A DNA stretch of 64,000 nt, taken from positions 25,232 to 89,231 of the forward strand of contig NZ_LNSB01000018.1 of NCBI RefSeq assembly GCF_001468285.1, in the 5' to 3' direction. Source of the DNA: Sphingopyxis sp. HIX (lineage in GTDB: Bacteria > Pseudomonadota > Alphaproteobacteria > Sphingomonadales > Sphingomonadaceae). The notes under the pieces were generated by a model, which was given only the letters and a program-made list of their open reading frames with translations, was not told the origin of the DNA and searched no databases. The first letter of the stretch is position 1; every line of letters begins with the position of its first letter. This document shows, piece after piece, positions 15,423 through 24,270 of the stretch. Made by a program: the position numbers and the translations under genes.

Positions 15423-16688
15423 ATGACCGACCGTGCGCTCTCCCGGCCGATTGGTGTCGCCATCGCGGCGAAGCCGTCCAGCATCCGCGTCGTCGCGACG
15501 GGCATGCTCGTCGCGATGGCGGCGATCTTCATCGCGGCGAAATATTATCAGGATGTCCATCCGGCGGTCGGCTTCATCCGCGCCTTTGCCGAGGCGGCGA
15601 TGGTCGGCGGGCTCGCCGACTGGTTCGCGGTCACCGCACTGTTCCGCCACCCGATGGGGCTGCCTATTCCCCATACGGCTATCGTACCGCGCAACAAGAA
15701 TCGCATCGGCGACACGCTCGCGCGCTTCCTGCTCACCAATTTCCTGCTGCCGCGGCTGATCGCGCGCAAGATGCAGAATGTCGACATCGCGGGCGCGGTT
15801 GGCAAATTCCTGTCGCAGCCCGCCGAGGGTGGCGGCCGGCTCAAGCTCGGCGCCTCGCGCGTCATCGCCGATGCACTCGGCGCGCTCGACCAGCAGCGCC
15901 TCGGCGGCATGGTCAAGTCGGCGATCGCCGATCGCTTACGCGAACTCGATGTCGCGCCGCTCTTGGGGCAAGCATTGCAGGCGGCGCTCGCCGAGGGGCG
16001 GCATCAGCCGCTGCTCGATGCGATGGTAAAATGGGGGTCAAAGACGCTCGACCTCAACGCGCATCTGATCCACCAGATGGTGCACGACAATAGCAACGCG
16101 ATCGTGCGCTTCACCGGGCTCGACGAGAGCATCTCGAACCGCATCGTCGCGGGGCTGGGCAAACTCTTGAGCGAGATGGCGGTCGAGCCCGATCATCCGC
16201 TGCGTATCCGCGTGGAGGAAGGGCTCGCCAAGATGGCGCTCGACCTCCAGCACGATCCCGAGGTGCAGGCCAAGGTCGCCAAGGTCCGCGACGAACTGCT
16301 CGAGAACAAGGCGGTCAAGCGCTGGCTCGACGGGCTATGGGAACAGGGTCGCGGCGCGCTGCTCAAGGCGGCGCGCAACCCCGACACGATGCTCGCGGGG
16401 CGGATCGGCGAACTGGTCACACAATTCGGCACGATGCTGGGCGAGGATCCGCATATCAAGCGCACGCTCAACCGCTATGCGCGGCGCGCGGTGGTCGGCG
16501 CGGTCGACAGCTATGGCGAGACCGCGCTCAAGCTGGTGTCGGACACGATCCGCGGCTGGGACGCCAAGACGATCACCGACCGGCTGGAAAATGCCGTGGG
16601 CGACGACCTGCAATATATCCGCATCAACGGGACGCTGGTCGGCGGGCTGGTCGGCGTGTTGATCCACACGGTGGATGTGCTGCTTTAA
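15423..16688 (+). CDS. DUF445 domain-containing membrane protein (YjiN-like)
   Basis: A 421-residue inner-membrane protein of the DUF445 family. An N-terminal helix (about 20-42) is followed by the family signature VGGLADWFAVTALFRHPMGLPIPHTAIVP, seen here in pieces, then a long amphipathic helical region and a C-terminal hydrophobic end (GTLVGGLVGVLIHTVDVLL). Function unknown. The ATG at 15423 is chosen over a TTG nine bases earlier. Its stop shares TTAA with the convergent SDR gene. Confidence 0.86.
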   Translation: MTDRALSRPIGVAIAAKPSSIRVVATGMLVAMAAIFIAAKYYQDVHPAVGFIRAFAEAAMVGGLADWFAVTALFRHPMGLPIPHTAIVPRNKNRIGDTLARFLLTNFLLPRLIARKMQNVDIAGAVGKFLSQPAEGGGRLKLGASRVIADALGALDQQRLGGMVKSAIADRLRELDVAPLLGQALQAALAEGRHQPLLDAMVKWGSKTLDLNAHLIHQMVHDNSNAIVRFTGLDESISNRIVAGLGKLLSEMAVEPDHPLRIRVEEGLAKMALDLQHDPEVQAKVAKVRDELLENKAVKRWLDGLWEQGRGALLKAARNPDTMLAGRIGELVTQFGTMLGEDPHIKRTLNRYARRAVVGAVDSYGETALKLVSDTIRGWDAKTITDRLENAVGDDLQYIRINGTLVGGLVGVLIHTVDVLL

Positions 16689-17476
16689 CGGCAGGCCGCC
16701 AGCCCCTCGCGAAAGCTCGGATAGCGCGGCGTCCAGCCGAGCAGGCGTTTCGCCCGGCCGTTCGCGACGCGGCGGTTCTCGGCGTAGAAGGCGCGTGCGG
16801 CGGGCGAAAGGCCCGCTTCGTCGAGCGTCTGGAGCGGCGGCAACGGCGCGCCGAGCATCGCGCAGCCCCATTCGACGAGGCTGTTCTGATGGCAGGGCTC
16901 GTCGTCGGCGAGGTTGTACACGCCAACCGGTCCGCGGAACGACGCGAGGATGCCGCCGGCGATGTCGTCGACATGCACGCGGCTGAAGACCTGCTCGGGC
17001 AGGTCGATCCGATGCGCGCGGCCTTCGCTTATGCGGTCGAGGATCGAACGGCCCGGGCCATAGATGCCGGGCAGGCGGAAGACGCGCACATCGCCGCGCA
17101 GCGCCTGCCACGCCGCATCGGCGGCGTTGCGGTCGGCGCGGCGGCCCTTGACCGGGGCGCTCTCGTCGACCCACGCACCGCCCGCATCGCCATAGACGCC
17201 GGTCGAGGACAGACAGCCGACCCATGCGGCGGGGGCGAGCGCGATGGCGTCGCCATAGGCGGCGAGCACGGGGTCGGCGCCGGCGGCCGGCGGCACCGAC
17301 GACAGGATATGCGTCGCCGAACGCAGCGCCGCATGCACCGCCGCGCTATCGCCGAATGCGATCGACCCGCCGCGGCCGTTCCGCGTCGTGCCGGTCACGT
17401 CCCAGCCGCGCGCGGTCAGCCGCTCCGCCAGATGGCCCGCGGCATAGCCGAGCCCGAAAATCAGCATAGGTCCCAT
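16685..17476 (-). CDS. SDR-family NAD(P)-dependent oxidoreductase (YeeZ-like epimerase fold)
   Basis: A 263-residue extended SDR protein. It opens with a Rossmann motif (LIFGLGYAAGHLAERLTARGW), has the typical SSTGVYGD segment around 90-97 and a later YNLADDEP, but lacks a clear YxxxK pair at the usual distance, as in YeeZ-type proteins of unknown activity. The ATG at 17476 has AAGG six nt upstream. It overlaps the DUF445 gene tail-to-tail by 4 nt and is divergent from pepN with only 47 bp between starts. Confidence 0.82.
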   Translation of the reverse strand: MGPMLIFGLGYAAGHLAERLTARGWDVTGTTRNGRGGSIAFGDSAAVHAALRSATHILSSVPPAAGADPVLAAYGDAIALAPAAWVGCLSSTGVYGDAGGAWVDESAPVKGRRADRNAADAAWQALRGDVRVFRLPGIYGPGRSILDRISEGRAHRIDLPEQVFSRVHVDDIAGGILASFRGPVGVYNLADDEPCHQNSLVEWGCAMLGAPLPPLQTLDEAGLSPAARAFYAENRRVANGRAKRLLGWTPRYPSFREGLAACR

Positions 17477-17523
17477 ACCGCGCCTTATTGCGCAGCCCGC
17501 GGGCCAAGCCTAGACCCGCCTTT

Positions 17524-20118
17524 ATGACCGATGCCTCCTCGACGCCCGCCATCCCCGTTACCATCCACCGCGGCGACTATCGCCCGCCCGAGTGGCAGGT
17601 TCCCGACATCGCGCTCGATTTTGCGCTGGGTATCGCGGAGACGAAGGTGTCGGCTAGCCTCTCAGTCACGCGCCATGCCGACGCGCCGGTGCCGCTGGTG
17701 CTGCGCGGCGACGGGCTGACCGCGGAGGAAGTGCGCGTCGATGGCGCGGTGTGGAACGACTGGCGCATGGACGGCCCCGACCTGGTGGTCGACCTCGGCG
17801 ACCGCGGCGCGGCGACGGTCGAGGTCGACACGGTGATCGATCCGAGCGCGAACACCCAGCTGATGGGGCTTTACGCCTCGAATGACATGCTCTGCACCCA
17901 GTGCGAGGCGGAGGGTTTCCGCCGCATCACCTTCCACCCCGATCGTCCCGACGTGCTGAGCCGCTATCGGGTGCGCATGACGGGGGACAAGGCGAAATTC
18001 CCGATCCTGCTGTCGAACGGCAATTGCATCGAGCAGGGCGAGGGTGCCGACGGCACGCATTGGGCGCTGTGGGAAGATCCGTGGCCGAAACCCTCCTATC
18101 TCTTCGCGCTCGTCGCCGGCGACCTGGTGGTCAACCGCGACAGCTTCACGACGATGTCGGGACGCAAGGTCGAGCTCGGCATCTGGGTGCGCGAAGGCGA
18201 TGTCGAGCGCACCGGCCACGCGATGCAGGCGCTCAAGGACAGCATGGCGTGGGACGAGCGCGTCTATGGCCGCGAGTACGACCTCGACCTGTTCAACATC
18301 GTCGCGGTCAGCGATTTCAACATGGGAGCGATGGAGAACAAGGGGCTCAACGTCTTCAACACCCGCTACATCCTCGCCGACCCCGACACCGCGACCGACG
18401 TGGACTATGACGGGGTGCAGGGCGTCGTCGCGCACGAATATTTCCACAATTGGTCGGGCAACCGCGTCACCTGCCGCGACTGGTTCCAGCTCAGCCTGAA
18501 AGAGGGCTTCACCGTCTTTCGCGACCAGAGCTTTTCGGCCGATATGGGCTCGTCCCCGGTCAAAAGGATCGAGGACGTCCGCCTGCTGCGCGCCGCGCAA
18601 TTCCCCGAGGATGCGGGGCCGCTCGCGCACCCGATCCGGCCCGACTCCTATCAGGAGATCAGCAACTTCTACACCGCGACGGTCTATAACAAGGGCGCCG
18701 AGATCATCCGGATGATGGCGACGCTGCTGGGGCCCGAGCGCTTCCGCGCGGGCACCGACCTCTATTTCGACCGCCACGACGGCGAAGCCGCGACCTGCGA
18801 GGACTTCGTCCGCGCGATGGAGGTGGGCGGCGACATCGACCTTGGCCAGTTCCGCCGCTGGTACGAACAGGCGGGGACGCCGCGGCTGACTTTGTCGCTC
18901 GCCGAGGAAGGCGGGGAGTGGGTCGTGAACATCGCGCAGACGGTGCCGGCGACCCCGGGCCAGCCCGACAAGCGCCCGATGATGATGCCGCTGCGCCTCG
19001 CGGCCTTTGCGATGGGCGGCAACGGGGCGGCGATGCCCGATACGCTGGTGACCTTGACCGGCGACAATCAGCGGGTAGCGCTCGGCAAGTTCGATGCGCG
19101 CCCCGCGCTGTCGATCAACCGCGGTTTCTCGGCGCCGGTGATCGTCGACTATGTCCGCGCGCCGGGCGAACTCGCCTGGCTCGCTGCGCACGACGACGAT
19201 CCTTTCGCGCGCTACGAAGCGTTGCAGCAGCTGATGCTCGACACTTTGGTGGCGGCCGTGTCGGGCGAGACCGCCGACCATCAGGCGGTGATTGACGCGG
19301 TCGCAGGAACGCTCGCCGGACGCGGCGGCGATCCGGCCTTCGTCGCCGAGGCGGTGTTGCTACCGAGCGAAGCCTTCATCGGCGACCAGATGGTGACGGT
19401 CGACCCCGACGCGATCCGCCGCGAGCGGCTGGCGCTGCAGGCGGCGATCGGCCGCGCGCTCGAGGGCGAATGGCGCGATATCCTCGCGGGCGCGTGCCCG
19501 CCCGCGACCGACCTGTCGCCCAAGGCCAAGGGCGGCCGCCGCCTGCGCGGCGTCGCGATCGCCTATCTCGCCGCCACCGGCATCGCCGATGTGCCGGCGC
19601 TGGTGTTCGACATCTTCTCGAACGCCGATGGCATGACCGAACGCCAGGCCGCGCTCGCGACCTTGGCCCACGGCGACAGCGACGAGCGGACGCACGCGCT
19701 GGACATCTTCTACCAGCGCTACCGCGACAATCCGCTGGTGCTCGACAAATGGTTCCAGGTGCAGGCCTGGTCGCTGCGCCCCGATACGGTCGATGCGGTG
19801 CAGGAGCTGGCGAGGCACCCCGACTTCACGCTGGCGAACCCCAATCGCGTGCGCTCGCTCTACGGCGCACTGACGGGCAACCAGGCGGCGTTCCACCAGG
19901 CCGACGGCGCGGGTTACAAGCTGATCGCCGACTTGGTGATCGCGCTCGACCCCAAGAACCCGCAGACTGCGGCGCGGATGATCCCGCCGCTGGGACGCTG
20001 GAAACGCTTCGACGAGGGGAGGGCGGCGATGATGCGGGCCGAGCTCGAGCGCATCCTGGCGCAGCCGGGGCTGTCGAGGGACACGACGGAGCAGGCTTCG
20101 AAGAGCCTACTCGGCTGA
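17524..20118 (+). CDS. pepN: Aminopeptidase N
   Basis: Zinc M1 aminopeptidase that removes N-terminal residues from peptides in the cytosol. The 864-residue length matches bacterial PepN. The exopeptidase motif GAMEN is at 268-272 and the zinc motif HEYFHNW begins at 304, with the third ligand in KEGFTVFRDQSFS about 20 residues later. A C-terminal helical domain completes the protein (DUF3458-type). An upstream in-frame start at 17488 was rejected because the M at 17524 begins the conserved N-terminus. Confidence 0.96.
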   Translation: MTDASSTPAIPVTIHRGDYRPPEWQVPDIALDFALGIAETKVSASLSVTRHADAPVPLVLRGDGLTAEEVRVDGAVWNDWRMDGPDLVVDLGDRGAATVEVDTVIDPSANTQLMGLYASNDMLCTQCEAEGFRRITFHPDRPDVLSRYRVRMTGDKAKFPILLSNGNCIEQGEGADGTHWALWEDPWPKPSYLFALVAGDLVVNRDSFTTMSGRKVELGIWVREGDVERTGHAMQALKDSMAWDERVYGREYDLDLFNIVAVSDFNMGAMENKGLNVFNTRYILADPDTATDVDYDGVQGVVAHEYFHNWSGNRVTCRDWFQLSLKEGFTVFRDQSFSADMGSSPVKRIEDVRLLRAAQFPEDAGPLAHPIRPDSYQEISNFYTATVYNKGAEIIRMMATLLGPERFRAGTDLYFDRHDGEAATCEDFVRAMEVGGDIDLGQFRRWYEQAGTPRLTLSLAEEGGEWVVNIAQTVPATPGQPDKRPMMMPLRLAAFAMGGNGAAMPDTLVTLTGDNQRVALGKFDARPALSINRGFSAPVIVDYVRAPGELAWLAAHDDDPFARYEALQQLMLDTLVAAVSGETADHQAVIDAVAGTLAGRGGDPAFVAEAVLLPSEAFIGDQMVTVDPDAIRRERLALQAAIGRALEGEWRDILAGACPPATDLSPKAKGGRRLRGVAIAYLAATGIADVPALVFDIFSNADGMTERQAALATLAHGDSDERTHALDIFYQRYRDNPLVLDKWFQVQAWSLRPDTVDAVQELARHPDFTLANPNRVRSLYGALTGNQAAFHQADGAGYKLIADLVIALDPKNPQTAARMIPPLGRWKRFDEGRAAMMRAELERILAQPGLSRDTTEQASKSLLG

Positions 20119-20129
20119 CAAAGGCTTTG

Positions 20130-20156
20130 AGGTGGGGAGCGGACGTCTTGTTTCGC
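20130..20156 (+). repeat. Stand-alone copy of G-rich motif
   Basis: GAGGTGGGGAGCGGACGTCTTG matches the outer arm of the 55.6-kb palindrome in its GGTGGGGA-CGGACGT core. It lies in the 53-nt gap between convergent pepN and the SMR gene. Confidence 0.5.
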
Positions 20157-20171
20157 CCGTAGCCCGCCGCC

Positions 20172-20492
20172 TCAGCTTGCCGAAAACAGCTTCGTCCCCG
20201 CCACGCCGATCACGATCAGCGCCATGAAGCCCATCTGCGCCGCGCCGACGCGTTCGTCGAACAGGAGGATGCCGCCGATGATCACCCCGACCGCGCCGAG
20301 GCCGGTCCAGATCGCATAGGCCGTGCCCGCGGAAATGTCGCGCATCGCAAAGGCGAGCAGCGCCATGTTGAGGAAGCTCAGCGAAACGGGAACCAGCGAG
20401 GCCTGCCACGACCCGATGGTCGCGGCCCATTTCAGGCTGAGCGCCCAGCAGATTTCGGTGAAGACGGCGATGGCAAGGATGAACCATCCCAT
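20172..20492 (-). CDS. Small multidrug resistance (SMR) family transporter, SugE/Gdx-like
   Basis: A 106-residue, four-helix proton-coupled exporter. The conserved membrane glutamate is in FTEICWALSLKW (E13), and the GTAYAIWTGLGAVG segment (about 56-69) is characteristic of SMR proteins; the WAxxLK start resembles the SugE/Gdx guanidinium-exporter branch more than EmrE. SMR transporters work as dimers. A 129-nt structured leader precedes the start, in which the ribosome site lies inside a perfect hairpin. It is downstream of the Mla-type operon on the same strand but probably separately controlled. Confidence 0.85.
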   Translation of the reverse strand: MGWFILAIAVFTEICWALSLKWAATIGSWQASLVPVSLSFLNMALLAFAMRDISAGTAYAIWTGLGAVGVIIGGILLFDERVGAAQMGFMALIVIGVAGTKLFSAS

Positions 20493-20598
20493 GGGGGATT
20501 CCCTTCGAGGTTGCGGGCTCGAAGGACGCGCGATGCCGGAAACCCGAAAGAGGCAGCGCGAAGCGGCAGTAGCTGCCGCGCGCGGCGTCCCTAGCGGG
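20493..20598 (-). promoter_or_regulatory. Structured leader RNA with sequestered ribosome-binding site
   Basis: Reading the minus strand, CTAGGGACGCCG is followed by a GC-rich hairpin (GCGGCAG-CTA-CTGCCGC), a closing GGACGC/GCGTCC pairing over about 65 nt, and then CCTTCGAG-N8-CTCGAAGG directly before the SMR start. The right arm of this 8-bp stem contains the GAAGGGA Shine-Dalgarno. This is the layout of a translation-controlling riboswitch. CTAGGG resembles the opening of guanidine-I (ykkC) RNAs, but the rest of that consensus is not seen. Confidence 0.5.
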
Positions 20599-20621
20599 GG
20601 CGCGGCGTCATGGCAAGGCGG

Positions 20622-21248
20622 CTAGCCCCCCAGCCACCCCGCGACATCGACCGCCACCTTGTTCGCCGCGCGTGTCAGCGCCTCGCCCACGGGCTTGGCT
20701 TCGACCACGCCGCCCAGGCTTTCGCGTGCTTCGAAGCGGCGCTGGGTGACGTTCTTGCCGCCGGCTGCGACCAGCATCGCCTGATAGACGACGACTGCCT
20801 CGCCGGTGCGGGCATCGACGCCGAATTCCATCAGCTGGCCTGCGAGCTGTTCGCCCGGCGCGGTCAGATACTGGCCTTCGTCGAGGACGACCCGGCCCGA
20901 GCGTGCGGCGACGGTTTCGCTGATCAGCCGCTGGAACAGGCGCTGCGGCGCCTCGACCCATTGCGCGTCCTTGACGTAAGCGACGCTGGCGCCGTCCTGC
21001 TGCACCGGGATGCGCTGCGTGCGCAATTTCTGCGGCGCGGTGGGGATGAGGATGGTGAGCGTCGCGGCCTCGGCCGCGGTGCGCGCGGCGCCCGCGGGCG
21101 GGGCGGCATCGGCGTCGAGCGTGAGCAGGAAGGGCGGCGGCTTGCCGCCCAAGCTGAAGCAGCCGGATAGGGTGAGCGTGGCGCCGAGCATCAGGGGCGC
21201 GAGCAGCAGCGGGGTGCGAAGGGTGCGGATCATGCGGCTGGTCCTCAT
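20622..21248 (-). CDS. ABC-type transport auxiliary lipoprotein (PqiC/MlaD-partner type)
   Basis: A 208-residue outer-membrane lipoprotein. The signal sequence ends in a lipobox (LTLSGCFSLGG, Cys near 30), and the mature part fits the auxiliary-lipoprotein family found with MCE transport systems (ILIPTAPQKLRTQRIPVQ, then a GRVVLDEGQYL segment). It likely receives lipids or bridges the MCE protein to the outer membrane. It is last in the permease-ATPase-MCE-lipoprotein operon and overlaps the MlaD-like gene by 4 nt. Confidence 0.85.
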   Translation of the reverse strand: MRTSRMIRTLRTPLLLAPLMLGATLTLSGCFSLGGKPPPFLLTLDADAAPPAGAARTAAEAATLTILIPTAPQKLRTQRIPVQQDGASVAYVKDAQWVEAPQRLFQRLISETVAARSGRVVLDEGQYLTAPGEQLAGQLMEFGVDARTGEAVVVYQAMLVAAGGKNVTQRRFEARESLGGVVEAKPVGEALTRAANKVAVDVAGWLGG

Positions 21249-22186
21249 TGCTTGTAGTCGGGCAGCTTGCTGCCGCTGATGACGGCGCCCGCGCCCTGCT
21301 GGTCGAGCTTGTCGGTGAGGCTGGAGAGCGAGGCCGAGGTGCGGCGGAGGTCGCGGATCAGCGCGTTCGCTTCGGGGATCGTCGTTTCGCTGAAGGTCTT
21401 GAGCCCCGGCCGCGCATCAGCGATCGCGCCTTCCAATGTCTTCATCGAATTGTTCGCCGAGGCGAGCGTGTCGCGCAGATTGCGCATCGCGGGGTCGACG
21501 TTGCGGTCGATCGTCCCCTGCGTCGTCGCGGCGAGATTGCCGATCTGCTCCGCGGCAAGCCCTGTCTGCTGGATCGCGATGCGCGTGTCGGCGAGCGCAC
21601 GTTCGAGCGCCGGGCCGTTGCGCGCGAGGATCGCGGTCGACGCTTCGACGTTGTTGAGGATGCCGCGCAGGCTCGCCTGATTCTCGTCGTCGGCGAGTTC
21701 GGCGAGGCGTTCGGTGAGCGTCGAGAGGCGCTGGAGCAATTGCGGCGCGGTGTTGAGCAGTTCGCCGAGACCGCCGACGCGTACCGGGATCGTCGGCTTG
21801 CCGTCCGGCCCCTTGTCGGTGATCGGCGGCGCGCCCTTGACCCCGCCCGTCAGCGAAATCTGCGACACGCCAGTGAAGCCGACGCCTTCGAGCGCAGCGG
21901 TGGTGCCCTGGACGATCGGGACGCCCTCGTTGACCTCGATGCGGACGCGGACGAATTGCGGATCGTTGGGGAGCAGCGCGATCTCCTTGACCTGACCCAC
22001 GGGCACGCCCGAATATTGGACCTGCGCGCCCTTGTTCAGCCCGTCGACCGACTGTTTGAAATAGACGTCATATTCGCGCTTGTCGCCGCCGCTGTCATTG
22101 GCGAGCCAGACGACGAAGATCGCGAGCGCCGCGGTGAAGAGAAGGACGAAGGCGCCGACGAGGACGTTGTTCGAGCGAGTTTCCAT
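21245..22186 (-). CDS. MlaD-family MCE protein
   Basis: A 313-residue periplasmic lipid-carrier subunit with one N-terminal anchor (VLVGAFVLLFTAALAIFVVWLA, about 9-30) and an MCE domain (about 39-120: GLNKGAQVQYSGVPVGQVKEI, then FTGVSQISLTGG). The C-terminal half is a long helical tail (about 150-300) instead of a short MlaD end, as in MCE proteins that form needles or bind partner lipoproteins. It hexamerises in known systems and passes lipid between membranes. Its start shares one base with the ATPase stop. Confidence 0.9.
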   Translation of the reverse strand: METRSNNVLVGAFVLLFTAALAIFVVWLANDSGGDKREYDVYFKQSVDGLNKGAQVQYSGVPVGQVKEIALLPNDPQFVRVRIEVNEGVPIVQGTTAALEGVGFTGVSQISLTGGVKGAPPITDKGPDGKPTIPVRVGGLGELLNTAPQLLQRLSTLTERLAELADDENQASLRGILNNVEASTAILARNGPALERALADTRIAIQQTGLAAEQIGNLAATTQGTIDRNVDPAMRNLRDTLASANNSMKTLEGAIADARPGLKTFSETTIPEANALIRDLRRTSASLSSLTDKLDQQGAGAVISGSKLPDYKQ

Positions 22187-23067
22187 CAGTCGTTCCTATC
22201 GACGCCAAAGACGGGCGATTTTGCGGTTTGGTTCCCGCCCGCCGCCGCGCGGCCGCGCGGTCCGTTGAAATAATCCTGTATCCACGGATGCTCGGTGGCA
22301 AGCAGTTCCGGGATGGTGCCGATCGCGATCACCTTCTTTTCGGCGAGCACCGCGACGCGGTCGCAGGTCGCATAGAGCGAGTCGAGGTCGTGGGTGATCA
22401 GGAAGACGGTGAGTCCCATCGTGTCGGCGAGCTCGCGGATGAGTTCGTCGAACTTGGCGGCGCCGATCGGGTCGAGCCCCGCGGTCGGCTCGTCGAGGAA
22501 GAGCAGGGCAGGGTCGAGCGCGAGCGCGCGCGCGAGGCCGGCGCGCTTGACCATGCCGCCCGACAGCTCGGCGGGATATTTGGGGCCCGCATCGGAGGGC
22601 AGCCCAACCATCGCCACCTTGTAGGCGGCGATCTCGTCGAGCAGTTTCTGGTCGAGCCGTGGATAATATTCGCGCAGCGGGACCTGGATATTCTCGGCGA
22701 CGCTCAGCGTCGAGAAGAGCGCCCCGCCCTGGAACATCACGCCCCAGCGGCGGCGCAGGTCGCGCGATTCCTCTTCGTCGGCGATTTCGCTCAGGGTCTT
22801 GCCATAGACTTCGATCTCGCCCGCGTCGGGGGTCTGGAGGCCGATGATCGAGCGCATCAGCACCGATTTGCCGGTGCCCGACCCGCCCACGACGCCCAAG
22901 ATTTCGCCCGAGCGGACGTCGAGATCGAGCCCGTCGTGGATCACCGCATCGCCGAATTTGTTGACGAGGCCGCGGATGCAGATCGCCTTGTCGAACTGCT
23001 CGGGCCGCACCGCGTCGGCGGCGGCGATCTCTTCCTTGAGCTGCTGTTCTTCGAGTTCGTCGGCCAT
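22186..23067 (-). CDS. MlaF-like ABC transporter ATP-binding protein
   Basis: A 293-residue ATPase that powers the lipid transporter. Walker A is GGSGTGKS, the signature is LSGGMVKRAGLARAL, and Walker B is LLFLDEPTAGLD, followed by ITHDLDS with the switch histidine. An extra acidic N-terminus (MADELEEQQLKEEI) precedes the domain. The ATG at 23067 overlaps the permease stop as TGATG; an alternative ATG lies nine bases upstream. The tail (GPRGRAAAGGNQTAKSP) is flexible. Confidence 0.92.
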   Translation of the reverse strand: MADELEEQQLKEEIAAADAVRPEQFDKAICIRGLVNKFGDAVIHDGLDLDVRSGEILGVVGGSGTGKSVLMRSIIGLQTPDAGEIEVYGKTLSEIADEEESRDLRRRWGVMFQGGALFSTLSVAENIQVPLREYYPRLDQKLLDEIAAYKVAMVGLPSDAGPKYPAELSGGMVKRAGLARALALDPALLFLDEPTAGLDPIGAAKFDELIRELADTMGLTVFLITHDLDSLYATCDRVAVLAEKKVIAIGTIPELLATEHPWIQDYFNGPRGRAAAGGNQTAKSPVFGVDRND

Positions 23068-24173
23068 CAATTCCATCCGATCGACGAGAAGAAGACCGCG
23101 AAAAAGGCGTCGAGCACGATCACGAGGAAGATCGCCGCGACCACCGCCGAGGTGGTGCGCTGGCCGACTTCCTCGGCATTCTGGCGCACCTGCATGCCTT
23201 CGTAGCAGCCGGTGACGCCGATCAGCACGCCGAACACCGGCGCCTTGATCAGCATCGCCCAGAAATCGGTCATCGGGATGATGTCGCGCAGCAGCTGGAT
23301 ATAGGTGAGCGGCGGGATTTCGAGGCCGATCCAGCAGAAGACGCCGCCGCCGATGATCGCGCAGATGCTGGCATAGAAGCCGAGCAGCGGCATCAATATC
23401 GTAGCGGCTGCGACGCGCGGCAGCACGATCGCTTCCATCGGCGAGACGCCGATCGTGCGCATCGCGTCGATTTCCTCGGTCAGCTTCATCGTGCCGATCT
23501 GCGCGGCAAAGGCGCTGCCCGAGCGGCCCGCGACCATGATCGCGGTCATGAGCAAGCCGAGCTCGCGGATCGAGGCGCGGCCGACGAGGTTGATCGTGAA
23601 CACCTCGAGCCCGAACTGGCGCAGCTGCACCGCGCCCTGCTGCGCGACGACGATGCCGATCAGGAAGGTCATCAGCCCGATGATGGGGAGGGCGTCGACG
23701 CCGACGGTCTGGAATCGCGTGACGATCGCGTGCCAGCGGAGGCGGCGGCGCGCGCGGAGCTGCGTGCCGAGCGCCATGAGCATCGCGCCGAAGAAACCGA
23801 TGATGCCGAGCAGTTCGTTCCACACCGCGGTGCTCGCGATGCCGACCTGTTCGAGCATGCGGTGGATCGCGGAACGGCGGTCGCGGTGGACGCGATAGTC
23901 GCTCTTGTCGCTGGCGAGCGCGTCGAGCAGCCGCTTCGCCTCCTCGCTGGCGCCGGTGATCTGCGATCCATGCTCGCGTGCTGTGCGCGTGACGATCCAC
24001 GCGCCGACGGTGTCGACGCGTTCGACGGCCGAGAGGTCGAGCGAGGCGATAGGGCCGAGCGCGTCGAGCCGGGCGGGCAGGTCGCCGAGCCGCGCGAGCG
24101 TCAGCCGCCCGGTGAAACGGACATCGGCGCCGCCGGCGCCATCGCTTGTTTCGAAGTCCGCCCGGGCCACCAT
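23067..24173 (-). CDS. MlaE-family permease with N-terminal STAS-like domain
   Basis: A 368-residue permease. The first hundred residues form a STAS-like fold (SLDLSAVERVDTVGAWIVTRTA near 44-65), here fused to the permease instead of encoded as a separate MlaB. The rest is the MlaE domain with five or six helices, including VAGRSGSAFAAQIGTMKLTEE, seen in parts, and GVSPMEAIVLPRV. It is the first gene of the lipid-transport operon. It is divergent from the HAD phosphatase across 97 bp. Confidence 0.91.
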   Translation of the reverse strand: MVARADFETSDGAGGADVRFTGRLTLARLGDLPARLDALGPIASLDLSAVERVDTVGAWIVTRTAREHGSQITGASEEAKRLLDALASDKSDYRVHRDRRSAIHRMLEQVGIASTAVWNELLGIIGFFGAMLMALGTQLRARRRLRWHAIVTRFQTVGVDALPIIGLMTFLIGIVVAQQGAVQLRQFGLEVFTINLVGRASIRELGLLMTAIMVAGRSGSAFAAQIGTMKLTEEIDAMRTIGVSPMEAIVLPRVAAATILMPLLGFYASICAIIGGGVFCWIGLEIPPLTYIQLLRDIIPMTDFWAMLIKAPVFGVLIGVTGCYEGMQVRQNAEEVGQRTTSAVVAAIFLVIVLDAFFAVFFSSIGWN

Positions 24174-24270
24174 CGCGCACGACCTTGTATTATTTGGACA
24201 ATGACGGCAAGCGAATCCCGCCGCCCGCCCCGGCCTTGGCCGCGCCGCCGAACGCGGCTAAGAGGCTCAA

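Noticed and set aside
11810..15532. 1240-residue open frame on the minus strand opposite the RND genes
   Set aside because: Runs entirely antisense to clearly recognised RND adaptor and permease genes; its protein is rich in Arg, His, Asp and Gln with no domain, the usual product of a G+C-rich shadow frame.
20493..20600. Firm guanidine-I riboswitch call
   Set aside because: Only the CTAGGG start fits; the CTGGTCCGAGAG-type core is missing, so only a generic structured leader is annotated.
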